Origin: Piper betle
Lineage: Eukaryota; Streptophyta; Magnoliopsida; Piperales; Piperaceae
Reading direction: 5' to 3'
DNA length: 64,000 nucleotides
Assembly: GCA_033002965.1 (NCBI GenBank)
Contig: JAURVB010013822.1
Coordinates: forward strand, 35,470-99,469
Shown here: positions 31,508-44,800 of the stretch, one piece after another
How positions within the stretch are numbered: the first letter of the stretch is position 1
Layout of the letters: each line of letters begins with the position of its first letter
Translations under genes and position numbers: made by a program
Notes under the pieces: generated by a model
Seen by the model: the letters and a program-made list of their open reading frames with translations, nothing else
Told to the model about the DNA's origin: nothing
The model's database searches: none

Positions 31508-32490
31508 ATGTCTACGGCAACCGTTACATCCACAAGCAATCTGCCCACTGCTACTACAAGTTGTAACAATGTCATTAATGGCGTCAGAGAGGCCTCATTC
31601 GCTTCTTACCTCGTTGAGGACCAGATTTCTGCCATGAAAGCCAGGCATTCATGTGAGGACTTCTCTTCTCCTAGATATAGTACTCATGATCAGCTCACTT
31701 ACATGGTTAGCATGGGATCAAGAAGGTGCAACTTACATCAAGAGTATGGAGAGCAAGGAGTTTTTGCTGCAGACAAGTACTTTAAAGGTGAACTTGATGC
31801 TGAAAAAAGCTCAACAAGCTCAACAAGAGCAAGAGCACCAAGTTGATCAAAATGAGCTCACCTAATGCATCAATCCTGGCAATTTGTTCTGATGCAAACT
31901 GTGTGAAGACCCAAAAATCATATAGCTGGAAGAGATGTCTCCTTGGTCTCACCTGCAGTTGCACCGGCAAGAAATCATTAGATGTGGATGAAACAGCCAT
32001 TGAAAAGAGTTCTTCAAGCAATTGTAGAAGAATGGTGGATTTAAGATCACTTGACTTTGGTGAAGTCACGGTGAAGAGGCCTTCCAATATAGACCAATGC
32101 CTGACAACTGGTGCTTCTACTCCCATCCGGTGCAAGCAAGAGGCGGCTTCAAACACCTTCAATTTGCAAGGTGAATCTTTGAATTTGCCTGTTTACAATG
32201 CATTTACAAGAGGCTCAACAGTCGTAGCACGCCTACAAAACGAAGAGAAACCCAGAATATCAATAGAGGTATTCGGATCACCTCCTGTAGGAAAGATTGA
32301 CATGGATCCAAGCAAGCACAGAAGACTGCTCATGTCTTGCAAAGAATTTGGCAGGAATACTTATGTCGACGACGACGTTGCGAGTGATTCGAGTTCGGAT
32401 TTGTTTGAGATACAAAGCCTCTCTCGCCGGAGTTCTTTCGTTAGCCAGAAGCCAAGTGATTCTGAATCCATTTGTAGAACAAAAGCTTGA
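31508..32490 (+). pseudogene. Phytochrome kinase substrate (PKS) family, frameshifted and truncated
   Basis: PKS proteins are plasma-membrane-associated signalling partners of phytochrome and phototropin in phototropism and leaf positioning, and are normally encoded by one exon of about 400 or more codons. From ATG 31508 the first frame gives EASFASYL and GVFAADKYFKGELDAEKSS, the diagnostic N-terminal motifs, and stops at 31846. A second frame (open to 32490) gives SILAICSDANCV, GLTCSCTGKKSLDVDE, ISIEVFGSPPVGKIDMD and SSSDLFEIQSLS, the conserved middle motifs. The two parts overlap at about 31802-31846 and need a one-base shift there. The second frame ends soon after SLSRRSSF, about 100 residues before the usual family end. 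I read it as a pseudogene; a base-call error could explain only the first break. Confidence 0.8.
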
Positions 32491-35400
32491 TCTTGCATAC
32501 AACATGATCTTGTCAAAAAACTTCCTTTTTGGTTTTTTACTAGAACTGTATATGGCCTTTCATAAATGTGATTTGTGTTGTTGTAGATAATTGCAGAAGG
32601 ATATATCATAGCAAAATGCAAATATCAGCCAAAAAAATAATTAGTAGGATAAATTAGAAGCAACTTTATCATAGTAAGTAATGACCACAGACCACAATAC
32701 ACCAAATAGGATACACTTTAGTAGGACGCTAGTGTCCAATTGTCTCTTCCATGATCAATCTTCCTTTCCTTCTCAAATCTTCTCCTACATACGTTGTTAG
32801 GGAGAAGAAAGGAAATGCATGAAAACACATGGATTCTTGGAGAAAGAAACAACAGCTGTTTGTCTGCCTTTTGTGCTACCCAGATGCTCTTGCTGACTCT
32901 CTTACAGACTTTTTGTAGTCTAATTGTCGTGTTTAGTAGGCCACAAATCGGCCTTCTCCAATTATCATGCACATCCAAAGCAAGATACTACTGACCAACC
33001 TCTGTAAATGTCTTCCATTCTAACCGGGCATGTATCATGCAAGCATTGAGAATAGCCCTGCAAAGAAAAAAATTGCACATCAGCTTTCATGGAGAATCTC
33101 CTAGGGGCGATCAAGGTGGTTAGATGTAATTCTGGAGAGGGAGAAGAAGGACCACTTTGCTATATAAATGAAAAGGATATTGATATGAATGCAAGAAAGC
33201 GACACATTTGGGCGAATTTACAAAACCCGGGAAACCCAAGTGGGAATGTCTCTCTTAATTAATCGGCCCTTGCCTGGATATAAATGAGAAGGAGATTGCT
33301 ATAACTATTGGTATTTATTCCAGCAACTACCATACAATTACATGGCGGATCCATACAAGCATATGGATCCTGCAAACTCATCACGTCTGCTTCAGTTTTG
33401 TGCCACAGTTGTCATGGACATTGAAAGGATGTATGGATGATAGCTCATCAATCACTTAAAAGCCAAAAGGAATACTGCACCACTATAGTTGTGGCTAATT
33501 GATTTGCTTGTGTTATCCACAGTGCAAAAAGGAGCAAAGAAACTGCCCAATTACATCATAAGTAAAACTGGGTGACAAAAAGCTGCCATTGCGACCACAT
33601 CTGCTCTTATCTCAATCCACATATCCATGTGGTTCGCCATCTTTACAACAGCATAAAAGAAAAGAGTAGCTAGAAATGTTGAAGTTTCACTAGACAACCC
33701 ACGTTTGACTTCCATCCTCGCCAGTTTTTTGCTTATTCTCTGGATTTGTGACGGTTTTGACTTGGAGAAGAGTTTTTGTCCACCCCCACAGACACTGCAC
33801 TTGCTGGACGGTATTAGCAAGCTCAATAAGATAATAATATATGGTTAAGGCACCAAACAATTGATATTCACACAACCATTTGTAGCCCTGAACACAGTAA
33901 TTTAACTAAGAAATTGAAGAGAAATACTGTATTTCACCTGATTCAGAGATCGAGGCTACGAAAACAAACTTTTCAACAAATGTACTCAATCATATACAGA
34001 TCTCAGATCTTCAAACTTTTCATTCAATAATATATATTCCCAAAAATGGTTCTTCTTGTAATATAGTTTTTTTTTTGTGTTATGGGATTCTTCTTGTGGT
34101 GTACTATCACTTTCTTATTTTACTTTAACATAAATTAATGAGTTTGTATGACAATTTAATATTATAATTATTTTATTTTGGGGACCGATAATTTGTTGCA
34201 TAACTTGATACCGACATTTTTTTCTTTTTAATATTTATCTAGGTGGTGTGTTTAGACTGTCACTAGCAAATACATGGGGATTCTAAAGTATTCACACAGA
34301 CAAATACTCCTCTTGCAATGTTGTCGTATTATTTTATAATATTTTCTCATTTTATTTTGGTCATCGAACATCTTTACTCTTTGTTTAGTATACTAATGTA
34401 ATAAATCTATGTTTTGAAAATATATATTTTTAACAATTTATAATATTTTGAATAATGTTCATACTTCTTTTGTTTCTTTTTTTGTTGTGGTTGCAAGTAG
34501 TGATTGTCTTTCATCTAAGACGTCAAGTAAGTTTGGATTTTAAAGGGTTTTGTAAACATGGTCTTTTATGAAATTAAGTTAAGAGATAATAATATTAAAT
34601 ATTCGATTTAATTAAAGAATGAACCAGACATGAAATATTATGAATATGCTCCTCCATGAAGGGAGAGGATGTAAGTGTGCATGTCCTCCGGCAAGGCACT
34701 CAGGCATCTATCCGCTCCATTGCAAACCCTGCTACTGAAATCACAAAACCATGAATGAATCTCATATTCTGAGAATTCTCAACCTCTTTCCACCTTTTCC
34801 CTAATCCCGAACTCCCAGTTCTCTATTTATCTAATTCTACTCCTGTTCATTTTCTCCTACTCCCTTCCTCATGACATACCAACCTAATCCCTCCTCTCCA
34901 ATCATTCCCCAAAAACATGCTATTGGAAAATTTATAATAAAAAAGTAATGAAAATACATGACTAAGAACTAAAATTCTGCCCTAGTAAGCTCTCAACATC
35001 TCACTACACAATTATCAAGATGCAATGATACATACACATAGATTTTATAATAAAAGAGTAATATAAAACACATTTTTTTAATCGGCATATCCATCTTGAA
35101 CTTGTAACTTCACAAATTCCACGATGCTTGCATCGAAGAACAGATTATAATTCAACAAAAAGTTAACAATTTCACAAAACAACCAACTAGGCCAATGAGA
35201 CCCAAAATCTAGGTGTGCATGAGAATGACAGATTCTATGAATGGAAACTAGGGATAACGTAAAGGACATACCTTGATTGAGCTTTGACATGTCTCGACGA
35301 TAAGAGGTCTACACGCATGAAGAACGGCGAATGGGAGCAGACCTAGCGTACCTGATAAAGAAAGGCCCATGGGGGGAACGAGCAATCAGATACAATTTAA

Positions 35401-35898
35401 AGCATGGAAACTTAAATGATCACTTCAATACATACTTGTCAAGAATGCCATGAAGAACACCGTCAAGACCATCGGAAACTTGCAATCCAGCATTGTTTCG
35501 ATAAAATTTGATCAAATGCCATCAAGAACAGTGGTTCTTTGATGCTTACCTTGTCCAATGCTCCCCACCGGGCTTGTGACAGGGATGCTACCACACGGTC
35601 AAGACAATCTGAACGCAAGCTCGATCGTCGGGAAAGTTGTGTGGGCGCTTATCAAGGTAAGAGCAGAAAAATGCAAAGGCTCGGAATGATATTGAACGAA
35701 AGATGTGCAGTGGGAGAGAAAGAATGATGGTGAGGAGGAATGGAGTGGCGCACGTGAGGAGAGAAAGGCAAATGGTGTTGGAGAGTTGGTGCGAGGCGAA
35801 GATGGGGAGGGCGCGAAGTTTTCTTTATAAAAGGGGGCATCCAAGAAGGCGCACATATTGGGAGTGCACACAAACTTTCCCAAAAGCAACAAACCTAA
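32491..35898. other. Long spacer without a supported gene
   Basis: No homology was recognised with confidence. On the minus strand at about 32720-33060 a fragment with AILNACMIHARLEWKTF reads like an old exon, but I cannot name its family. 33900-34640 is AT-rich. 35540-35880 has short overlapping frames on both strands of no recognisable type. No terminal repeats were found by eye. Confidence 0.35.
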
Positions 35899-36039
35899 TA
35901 GGGGTGTTCGAATTCGGGTGACGTCCTCGTTCGTGTCCGTGTTTTACGAACATGAACATATAGTCCGCAAAAACAAATAGACATTTGCGGACCCATCTAT
36001 GGGTCTGCAAGCATCCACCACTCCCATCCTGGCTGCCAA
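35899..36039. mobile_element. Possible truncated hAT-like end
   Basis: It starts TAGGGGTGTTCGAATTCGGG, similar in its first bases to the terminal repeat of the 26201 element, and has the same kind of GTTCG/CGAAC-rich subterminal pattern. No second end or duplication was found; the long solo LTR begins directly after it. Confidence 0.4.
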
Positions 36040-39000
36040 TGTAACACCCCTATTCAGCCTAATGAGCGTATCGAATCTTGATGTTATAAGTCGGAAAACA
36101 ATTCATTGGGTTACTTTGTAAAAACTTTATAAAAAAGGATACCTTATGAGATTTTCATACAATGCATGCTGAGCATACTAACATAGGAATAGTCTTAAAC
36201 TTAAGGGTTCCTGAATGAGCACTCACAACCACAAAGATGTAGCACCTCTCATGTAACTAAGAGGGTGATTTTCAAATGTAATAATTACTCTGAGTCAACA
36301 AAGGCAATACTCTCAATGTAATTAAGAGGCTGAGTTCTTTAAAGATGCAAATACATGATCTAGTTCTTATACTCAATTTCAGTAATTGCGTTAAGTAACT
36401 TAATTACTTAATGTTGATGGCCTTGTTGAAATGTAAATATTGGGTCATGATTAACTGTTCTACATACCCTGTAAACTCCTCCAATTCACGTTTCTCTAAT
36501 ACATATACACAATTGTAACCAAATAAGTTTTGTATACCTTAAATACTCTGCATCATGTTTCAGCACTTTGAGGCTTACACACCTTGTAGACAATTATTAG
36601 CATTTACCCTAAAGTTAAATGTCCTACATGATAGTTAAAACAATAATGTATTAATGGCATATATGTGGAAATCAACCATAACATACACTCAATCTTAAAT
36701 TATACAAGGTACAAAGTTCAAGGCACATGCACAATAATACAGCTCAAAAACTTGTTACATAATACATAAATACATAACAGAGTGCCCCTACCACCATCAC
36801 CATGACTTGCATATTCATGGGCCTAAGCCGGTAAACACCAAGGGGTCTCACCTGCATATATATATAAAATGTGTCAATAATCAAATAATTTGATCACTGG
36901 TCAGAAATAACCAATGATATTTTAAAATTTACAAATGGGTACTCCATTACCAGCGACAAAACTTAAAAACTTCAAAAGGAGTCCCATAGGGCTGTAAGTA
37001 ATTACAGTTTTCATAGCATAGGTTGGCACATAGTCTCGGAAAAACATACTTACATACACAACTTATGCCCTCACATCCTCAATATAACACTCATCATAGT
37101 ACTCAGATTACATTGGAACAATTTGTTATGTTAGTGCTAAAAATTCTAAAAATACATTCTGTTACGCAGTACTCTCATACATTACACTACCTTCGGGTTT
37201 AAAGGGAGTACTAGTGTAATTCATACTACCTATAAAATGCTCTCATATTCATAAAATGAAACTATCATATACTTATAATAGGCTTAGGTAAGGACTTGTA
37301 TATAATAGTTTCTAGACCGTAGTTTTTGAAAACTATCAAGAGATCTCAGCCTTGAACTATAATTAAACTACGAAAACTCAACTAAATGACACAGCATCAG
37401 AGGGATCTGATAAAATGCCGCCAACGTCATCGTATGTTTAAAACTTAGTTAAACACAACACTCAAGGAGTCAAGCAGAGATAAAGCATAAGAGCCCTACA
37501 AACCTAGATGAGTGAAGCTCCTTGTCTTAAATCAGCGAGCTAACCCGTATATCCTAACAAGAAGATCAAACCTGAATCAAGATTGGATCGCATCGGTACA
37601 CAAAACAAGGCAACGTCTCCACACATGCAAGACTTTAAAAAATTAATTAACTTAATTATTTTACTTAGTGAAGTGTTAAACCTTATTAGGTAACCTCAAT
37701 TAGGATTTATGGTTTCATGTACGCTTAGTGAAGAAATTCAAACATAGGGTTTTATCAAATGGACTTAACCGGACGATTTTTCGAACGGGCCAAACGATGT
37801 CTAAATGGGCTAAAATTTGGACTAGTTGGCCTTGACACTCTAAGGATTTGGTAAAAAATTACCAAGTGTTTGCTCATGGGCCAACATGGTAAACAAGGCT
37901 CACTAAGGTCAAGTTAAGCTGTTGGGAATAGTATTCCTCGGCTATGCACCAAATTTCTGTGTCTTGTTCATGGTCTTGGAGATTCCAAATAGGCTTGGGT
38001 GAAAGGTAGAGTTATCTAACACCATGGGATTTATTCCAATAAGAGATTAGGTCCAAAGCTCATGTAATTGGGCCTGAGTGGGCTCATGAAAGGTATATAT
38101 TGGCCAAGGGATTTCTAGAGCTGACTCAACCTAAGAAGATTACGAATTTCCTACCAAATTATCTACCTAACCAAAGGCCATGTAATTTTACATAGACCCT
38201 ACTAGGACATGTCCTAAGTTCTGGATGAAATTTCATAAAATTTTACCACTTACACCAGGCTCAATGAATTTTACAACATGAGCTAGGGAATTATGATTAC
38301 ACCCTTCATTCTTGTGTACTTCCAAAATTCAAACCAAGCTCACCACCTAAATGAATTGTAATTAGCTCTAAATTTTACATGATGATATTAGACAACTAGT
38401 GGGTCCTTATACAAGTTTTATCGAATTTGTAAAAATATTTTAGCAGTTCAACTACAAGTATAAACACAGAACATAGTCAAGCATACTAGAAATGTAGTAT
38501 ATACATATAATAGTTAGGGGTTTTGTTCAGGCATTTACTAAGGTCATTTTAACTTGGTATTTAAGTGAGACATAACCAACACCTAGAAAAAAATCATTTA
38601 AAAGACATACTTGTACAAAAACCTACATCATGATGTAAAAATTGGAGAAAGGTACAGCCAAGTCACACTAACCATAAAAGCTGCCACCTTTTACCAAGTT
38701 TGGCGCCCTTACATGCTCATACATGCTATAACATACGAAATAGTATGAACAAAAGTTGTAGATCTATATTTTTTTAGTGTATCAAGACAAAGATCATGCA
38801 AAATATCATCATTAGCGTGGGATATGCTTTTCTACCAAAGTAGTGCAAATAGATGACCATGTCATACTAAAAAATATATAACTATTTTTATAAGTATGAT
38901 AAAATAATGATTCTAAGTCTTGCGGGCTCCTAACACATATATCTATATGAAAAAAATGTCTCAAAAATGCTTACGCATGTCAATCTAAACAAACACAGCA

Positions 39001-40999
39001 CAACAACCACAGGAAAGGGAGTAAAGGTGAGACTTTTACCTCAAATAGTGCTTAGGGGAGGGCTCTTCACCTTCGACCCTAAAAGCTTGGAGAGAGCTTG
39101 TAGAAGGTAGGGAGGTCTGGAAGAAGTTAGGGAGAAGAAGGGAGGAGGAAGAGAAGAAATGGGGAAAAGGAAGGTGAAAAGAGTTAAGCTACCATCCACC
39201 ATGGGCATGGTCTGCTAATATCATAGGTAAGGTGTCATACCTAATGAGGTTATAGGCTAGCCTAAAACCCAAAAACTTAGGGTTTTCACTTAAGGCAGAT
39301 GAGACGATCTCGAGAACCCCATTGGGGATTCCACAAGGGCTAGGACGGTCTGAACACATGGCAAACAACCTAGACTCATGAGGGACTTAGCCCTAACATC
39401 TAACTAGACTCGACTCGACCAAACAAAAAGAAAAAAGGTCGGGCACGTAGCGTCCAAACGGGGATACTAAATGCAAAAGGAGGTTAGGGTTGGGCAAACA
39501 TACACCATATCATACTCGAAGAAGGGTCAGACTCGACTAACCCGATCCGAGTCAAGACCTGTAAAACCCAGGAAAAAATAATTAGGTTATTTATTTAGGG
39601 TTATGTAAATTTTGGAACAAATCTTAAATATTATTTAATTAAATTAATTCTTAAAAATCAATATCATAAATTATCAATTATAACCTTTAGAGTACAAGTA
39701 CAATGGTATTTGTGGATAATTTTGAATAAGTTTTATTTATTAAATTTTTTTAGATTGGGAGTTACGTGTGCGATTTAACATTCATTCGCATTAAGTCAAT
39801 AATAAGTTTTTGACTTTTCTTTATCACACAAATGATAGAGTTATGTCTGATTACGTTCTTTTCCATAAAATTTAATGTAGTGACTTCTTGAATTCTGCAT
39901 TTATTCTTCTCTGTAAAGGAGAATTCTCTTGATGTTAAATGAAACATCATCAGGATAGTTTGTGAGCATATTTGGCTTACAAAGGGAAGGATTTAGAGAA
40001 GTTTCATTCATATTAGGATCGTGTGTCGTAGGTCTCAACAAAATTCCAGGTCTGTATAATTATTGAAATTTTATATATTGCTATTTGGGAGTCTTAGATA
40101 ATTATTAAAATTTTATATATTTCTATTTGGGAGTCTTGGTCGGCTTGAACTCACATTTGACCACCATGTGTCGAGCGCAACTGCGGTCAAAGAATTGGCT
40201 TAGTCAGACACGAGGCAGCACCCACCTTTAAAATTGTATATTCCTATTTGGGAGTTTTAGTTGGCTTGAGCCCACATTTGACTACTATGCATCGAGTGCA
40301 GCCGAGGTCAAAAAATTGACTCAGTCCAACACTAGGCAATACCTTTAAAATTCTTGATAGATTAAATGTCTTTCTTGAAAGATTAAATAACTACCCTCAT
40401 CTCGAAAGGGGTGACAGGGCGCAGTGGCTCAAGACGACTCATTGTGCACTTGTGATACTCGAGAAGGTGAGTCAATGGCAAACATCGGTAAGGCCGAGGG
40501 CAACATAGCGTGTGTGCAAAATACATGGGATTGTAGCTTGATAGGGTGACTGCCCCTCTCAGCATAATAAGAGCTCAACATAGGCTCATAATCATTAAAA
40601 GATTCAAATTCAAATGTTGTGGAATATATTCACTTGTTTCTTGAAATTACATGACTTAGTGTTTTTATTATTAAAGCGAAATTGCCTCTGCGGGTAGAGT
40701 CAGGACAACTGGAGGACTCTGTTATTAGACTTTTGATTTTTTTATTTATTATTATATTTCTAGATTGTTTGCATGGTAGTTGGATTTCGATTTAGTTCAT
40801 TGGGCTTAGATTATTCTGAACATTTATTATATTAAATTTTATATCATGGGTTTATTTAAAATCTTTAAATTAATAAAAAATAAATTTATGAGACACTTGG
40901 TTTTATACAGTAATACTTGACTCTATGGCTTAGAATGGGCAAGTCATTACAAGACCAAACTAAGTCAAAAACCCTCAGGTGAACGGCCCGGGTTTTATA
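36040..40999 (-). mobile_element. Long solo LTR of chromovirus, interrupted by a second solo LTR
   Basis: TGTAACACCC at 36040 to GGGTTTTATA at 40999, homologous to 1499-3094 at both ends and in several internal blocks. Without the insert at 39560-40956 it is about 3.56 kb. It has no adjoining internal region, and the flanking five bases are GCCAA (36035-36039) and GCCAC (41000-41004), close to a target duplication. It is therefore probably a solo LTR left by LTR-LTR recombination. Orientation is inferred from the copy at 1499-3094. Confidence 0.75.
39560..40951 (+). mobile_element. Solo LTR of Tekay-like family nested in the long LTR
   Basis: 1392 bp, TGTAAAACCC to CATTACA, homologous to the reverse complement of the LTRs at 4132-5378 and 9384-11168 (shared ATAATTAGGTTATTTATTTA-like start, GTGACTTCTTGAATTC and GAGTGCAGCCGAGGTCAAAA-like blocks). 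It is flanked by the perfect duplication AGACC (39555-39559 and 40952-40956). There are no internal sequences. A duplicated 'CTATTTGGGAGTCTTGGTCG' block near 40081-40260 shows an internal repeat. Confidence 0.9.
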
Positions 41000-41418
41000 G
41001 CCACCGCTGGTGCTCTTGTCTCAGCCAACTGCTCTCCCGTGGCCTTCTCCGTCATCAACCACTAGTGCCGCTCTCAAGTCCCACCCCAAGTCACCGCCGG
41101 ACTTCGAAGGCAAGGGTAGATGGGCGAAAAGGTAGAGTCTTTTTGCCGAGGTTGCCGACACAGCAGCCATCCTCACCGGCAGTGTAAAACCAGAACCTTT
41201 TGGTTAACGGTTTGACTGACTTTTGACCCCATTTAGGTAGGATTCATGGTGGTTCTATTTTTGTTTTAACTTTTATGTCACATTTGTGGGGCCAGTTGGG
41301 CTGTGTTTCATGATATGAGGTAAAATGTGGGGAGCACAATCTGTTTTTTCGGTTTTGTCAGATATGCAAGTAGTTGTGTGTAAGGGTTTGAGTGAGGATT
41401 AGGATTTGATTAGGGTTG
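41000..41418. other. Spacer between long solo LTR and Reina-like element
   Basis: No gene recognised. It continues, after the Reina-like element and its duplicated GGTTG, into 46650 onward, so it was one stretch before that insertion. Confidence 0.5.
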
Positions 41419-41781
41419 TGGTAGGATCTGGTTCAATTGGGCTGAGAACCAGATCCTTCCCTTTGCCTTGCTGCTTATATTGCTTCGATGGCGCCATCAC
41501 TGGATCGAAGCAGAGCAGAACAGAGAAGAACAGAGCAATCCGAGAATCGAAATTGCAGAAAACTGAATTAAGATCAATAGGAATAAGAAGAAGAACGAAG
41601 AAGAACAGCAAAAGCAGTTACTTCCTCTCCAAGACAATTCAATTTCATAGATTTCAAAAGATCCCTCATTCATCTCAATTCCCTCCTTTTATACACATTC
41701 AAACGCGTGAAATGACAAAACTACCCTTAAGACCCTAACTAACATAACAACCACCATACAATACTCACTATATTCATTCCA
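41419..41781 (-). repeat. 3' LTR of Reina-like element
   Basis: TGGTAGGATC to ATTCATTCCA, 363 bp; matches 46287-46649 along its length in my comparison. Confidence 0.95.
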
Positions 41782-41811
41782 GATCCTCCCTCCAAAAGAA
41801 AAACCTTGTCC

Positions 41812-44800
41812 TCAAGGTTGATCCAATTCGTCAGATGCACTATTTCCCGACCTGCAATTTTCACTTGTAAGTATTTCTGGAATTGATGATTGAATTGGAA
41901 CATCTGCATTTACTGAAGCTTTGAGCTGGGAAATGTGGAAGACATTATGTAACTTGCAATCAGGTGGCAGCTGCAGCCTGTAGGAAACTGCTCCAATTCG
42001 TTCAGAGATCACGAAAGGTCCATAAAATTTCGCAGCTAATTTGGTGATTCTTCTTGAACGTAAGGATGATTGCCTATATTGCTGCAACTTGAGGAAAACT
42101 GATTGCCCCACCTGGAATTCCACATCTCTTCTTCTCAAATCGTGATAGTGTTTCATACGCACTTGAGCATTCTTCAAGTTTTCAGTTAATTCCAACAACA
42201 ATTGATCTCTGTTGCGCAATGTCTGATCTACTTCATTTGATTTAGCTGTCCCTGGTACATAGTTCAGCAAACTAGGGGGTGGCATGTTATACATTGCTTC
42301 AAATGGGCTCATGCGAATTGAAGACTGGAAACTTGTATTGTAGCAGTATTCTGCCCAAGCCAACCATCTCACCCAAGTTCCTGGTCTATCTCCCGAAAAG
42401 CATCTCAAATACTGCTCCAAAACTTTGTTAACCACTTCAGTTTGCCCATCCGTCTGTGGATGATAAGCTGAACTGTAATTAAAAGCCACACCTTGCAATT
42501 TGAACAGTTCATTCCAAAACTGACTGGTAAATACCACATCTCGATCACAAACTATGGAAGTAGGCATGCCATGGAGTTTAAAAATGTGATCAAAATATAT
42601 CTGAGCAATGTCATTTGCTGTGAAAGGGTGAGTAAGAGCCACAAAATGGCTATATTTGGACAATCTATCTACCACCACCAGAATTGTATCCTTCCCTAAA
42701 CTTCTCGGCATGCCTGTAATAAAATCCATGGATACAGCAGTCCAAATCTGGTTCGGAATTGGTAAGGGTTGCAACAATCCAGCAGGCGTCAATGTGGATG
42801 ACTTGAATCTTTGACAAACTTCACAGTTTTTCAAGTGTGTTTTCACATCTTGTACCATCTTCGACCAATAAAAAATAGCTCTCAACCTTTTGAGAGTTTT
42901 TTGGATGCCCTCATGTGTCCCATCGTGGAATTCCTTGAGAATAATAGGCACCAACAGCATTTGCGAATCCAAATAAAGTCTATTCTTATAAAAAAGAATT
43001 CCCTCTCTAAAAGACCAATTTGCTGATAACTCCCCAGCAGAACACTTCCTTATCAATGACTGAATGGCTCTACTAGAAGAGTAGGCTTCCTTGATTTCGT
43101 CCAGCCATCTTGGAACAGGTTCTGAAATCGCTGCCATCGTCATCACTTCCTTGTCTTCAAATGGTGAATCTCTTCCAGTAGCTTGTGTGGCTGTTCCTGT
43201 CTCCAGCTTATGCTCAGCAGGTTGAGTTGTTTCGAACTGTCTTGAGAGTGCATCCGCCACTTTATTTTCCCTTCCTGGCTTGTACTCTATAGTGAAGTCA
43301 TACCCTAGGAGCTTTGTCAACCATTTCTGTTGAGCTACTGAATGGATTTGCTGTTCCCATAAGAATTTTAAACTCGAATGATCTGTTTTGACCACGAATG
43401 ACCTTCCCAGCAAGTAATGTCTCCATTTTTGTACTGCCAACACTAATGCCATCATTTCTTTCTCATATGTAGATAATAGAAGATGCCTGCCATGCAATCT
43501 TTTACTGTAAAAGGCAATTGGTCTATTCTCTTGCATGATAACTGCCCCTATGCCTACCCCACTCGCATCACACTCTATCACAAAGGGCAATGAGAAATCA
43601 GGCAATGCTAACACTGGAGCTTGTGTGAGAGCAATTTTCAGTTGTTCAAAAGAGTCTACTGTCAACTGATTCCAATTAAAAACATTTGTTTTCTTGAGCA
43701 GATCAGTTAAAGGTGCTGCCATGGTGCCAAAGTTTCTGATAAACTTCCTGTAATATCCAGCTAAACCTAAAAATCCTCTCACACTCTTTACAGATCTAGG
43801 AACTGGCCACTTCTCGATAGCTATAATTTTTTCCCTATCCACACTTACCCCTTCTGCTGATATCATATATCCTAAGTACTGAATCTTTCTCATCCCGAAA
43901 TAACATTTGTCCTTCCTTGCGTACAATTCATGCACTAACAGCTTATCCAATGCTAGTCTAATATGTTCCAAATGTTCTTTCCAAGATTTACTATATATGA
44001 GAATGTCATCAAAGAAGACTAGAATGAATTGTCTGAGGTAGTCAGAAAATACCTCATTCATCAATGCTTGAAAAGTGGATGGAGCATTGGACAATCCAAA
44101 AGGCATTACCTTGAATTCGTAATGACCTTGGTGTGTGCGAAATGCAGTCTTGTGCACATCCTCCTCATGCATTCTTATTTGATGGTAACCAGATCTCAGG
44201 TCCAGCTTAGAAAAATAAATGGAACCATGCAGTTCATCCAGCAGCTCGTCTATGTTGGGGATTGGAAATCTATCTTTAATTGTGACCTTATTCAAAGCTC
44301 GGTAATCAATGCACATCCTCCAGCTACCATCCTTCTTCTTGACTAACAATACTGGAGATGAATAAGGACTTGAGGTGGCTTGAATAATTCCCCTGGACAA
44401 CAGATCCTTAACTTGTTCTTCAAGCTCATTTTTCTGGAAATATGGGTATCTATAGGGTTTTACAGCAACTGGCAGAGTTCCATTCTTCAGGGAAATTCGA
44501 TGATCATGGCTTCTTTTTGGAGGTAGCCTCGTTGGTAATTGGAACACAACCTCATAGGTATTCAAAATCATGCCTAACTGATGGACCTGTGTCTGCTGTA
44601 ATTTCTCCTCTGGTGGCACTGTTTTATTAGGTCCATTCAATTGTAAACTCATGAGTATTCCATGTTTTCTTTTCCTGACCATTCGTGACATTTGCTTTTT
44701 GTCACAAAGCTGGCTTCTAGGAATGTACTGTCCTTGTAGTTCCACCACCTGGTGATTTTCCTTGTAGGTCATTGTTAAGGAATCAAAATTCCACATGATT

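Noticed and set aside
31797..31815. Programmed -1 frameshifting at the A-run of the PKS gene
   Set aside because: The A-run is not in the phase of a standard slippery heptamer for the upstream frame, PKS genes are not known to use frameshifting, and the downstream frame is itself truncated.
32718..33060. Exon of an unnamed minus-strand gene
   Set aside because: A short suggestive stretch only; no family recognised, no consistent splice sites or neighbouring exons.
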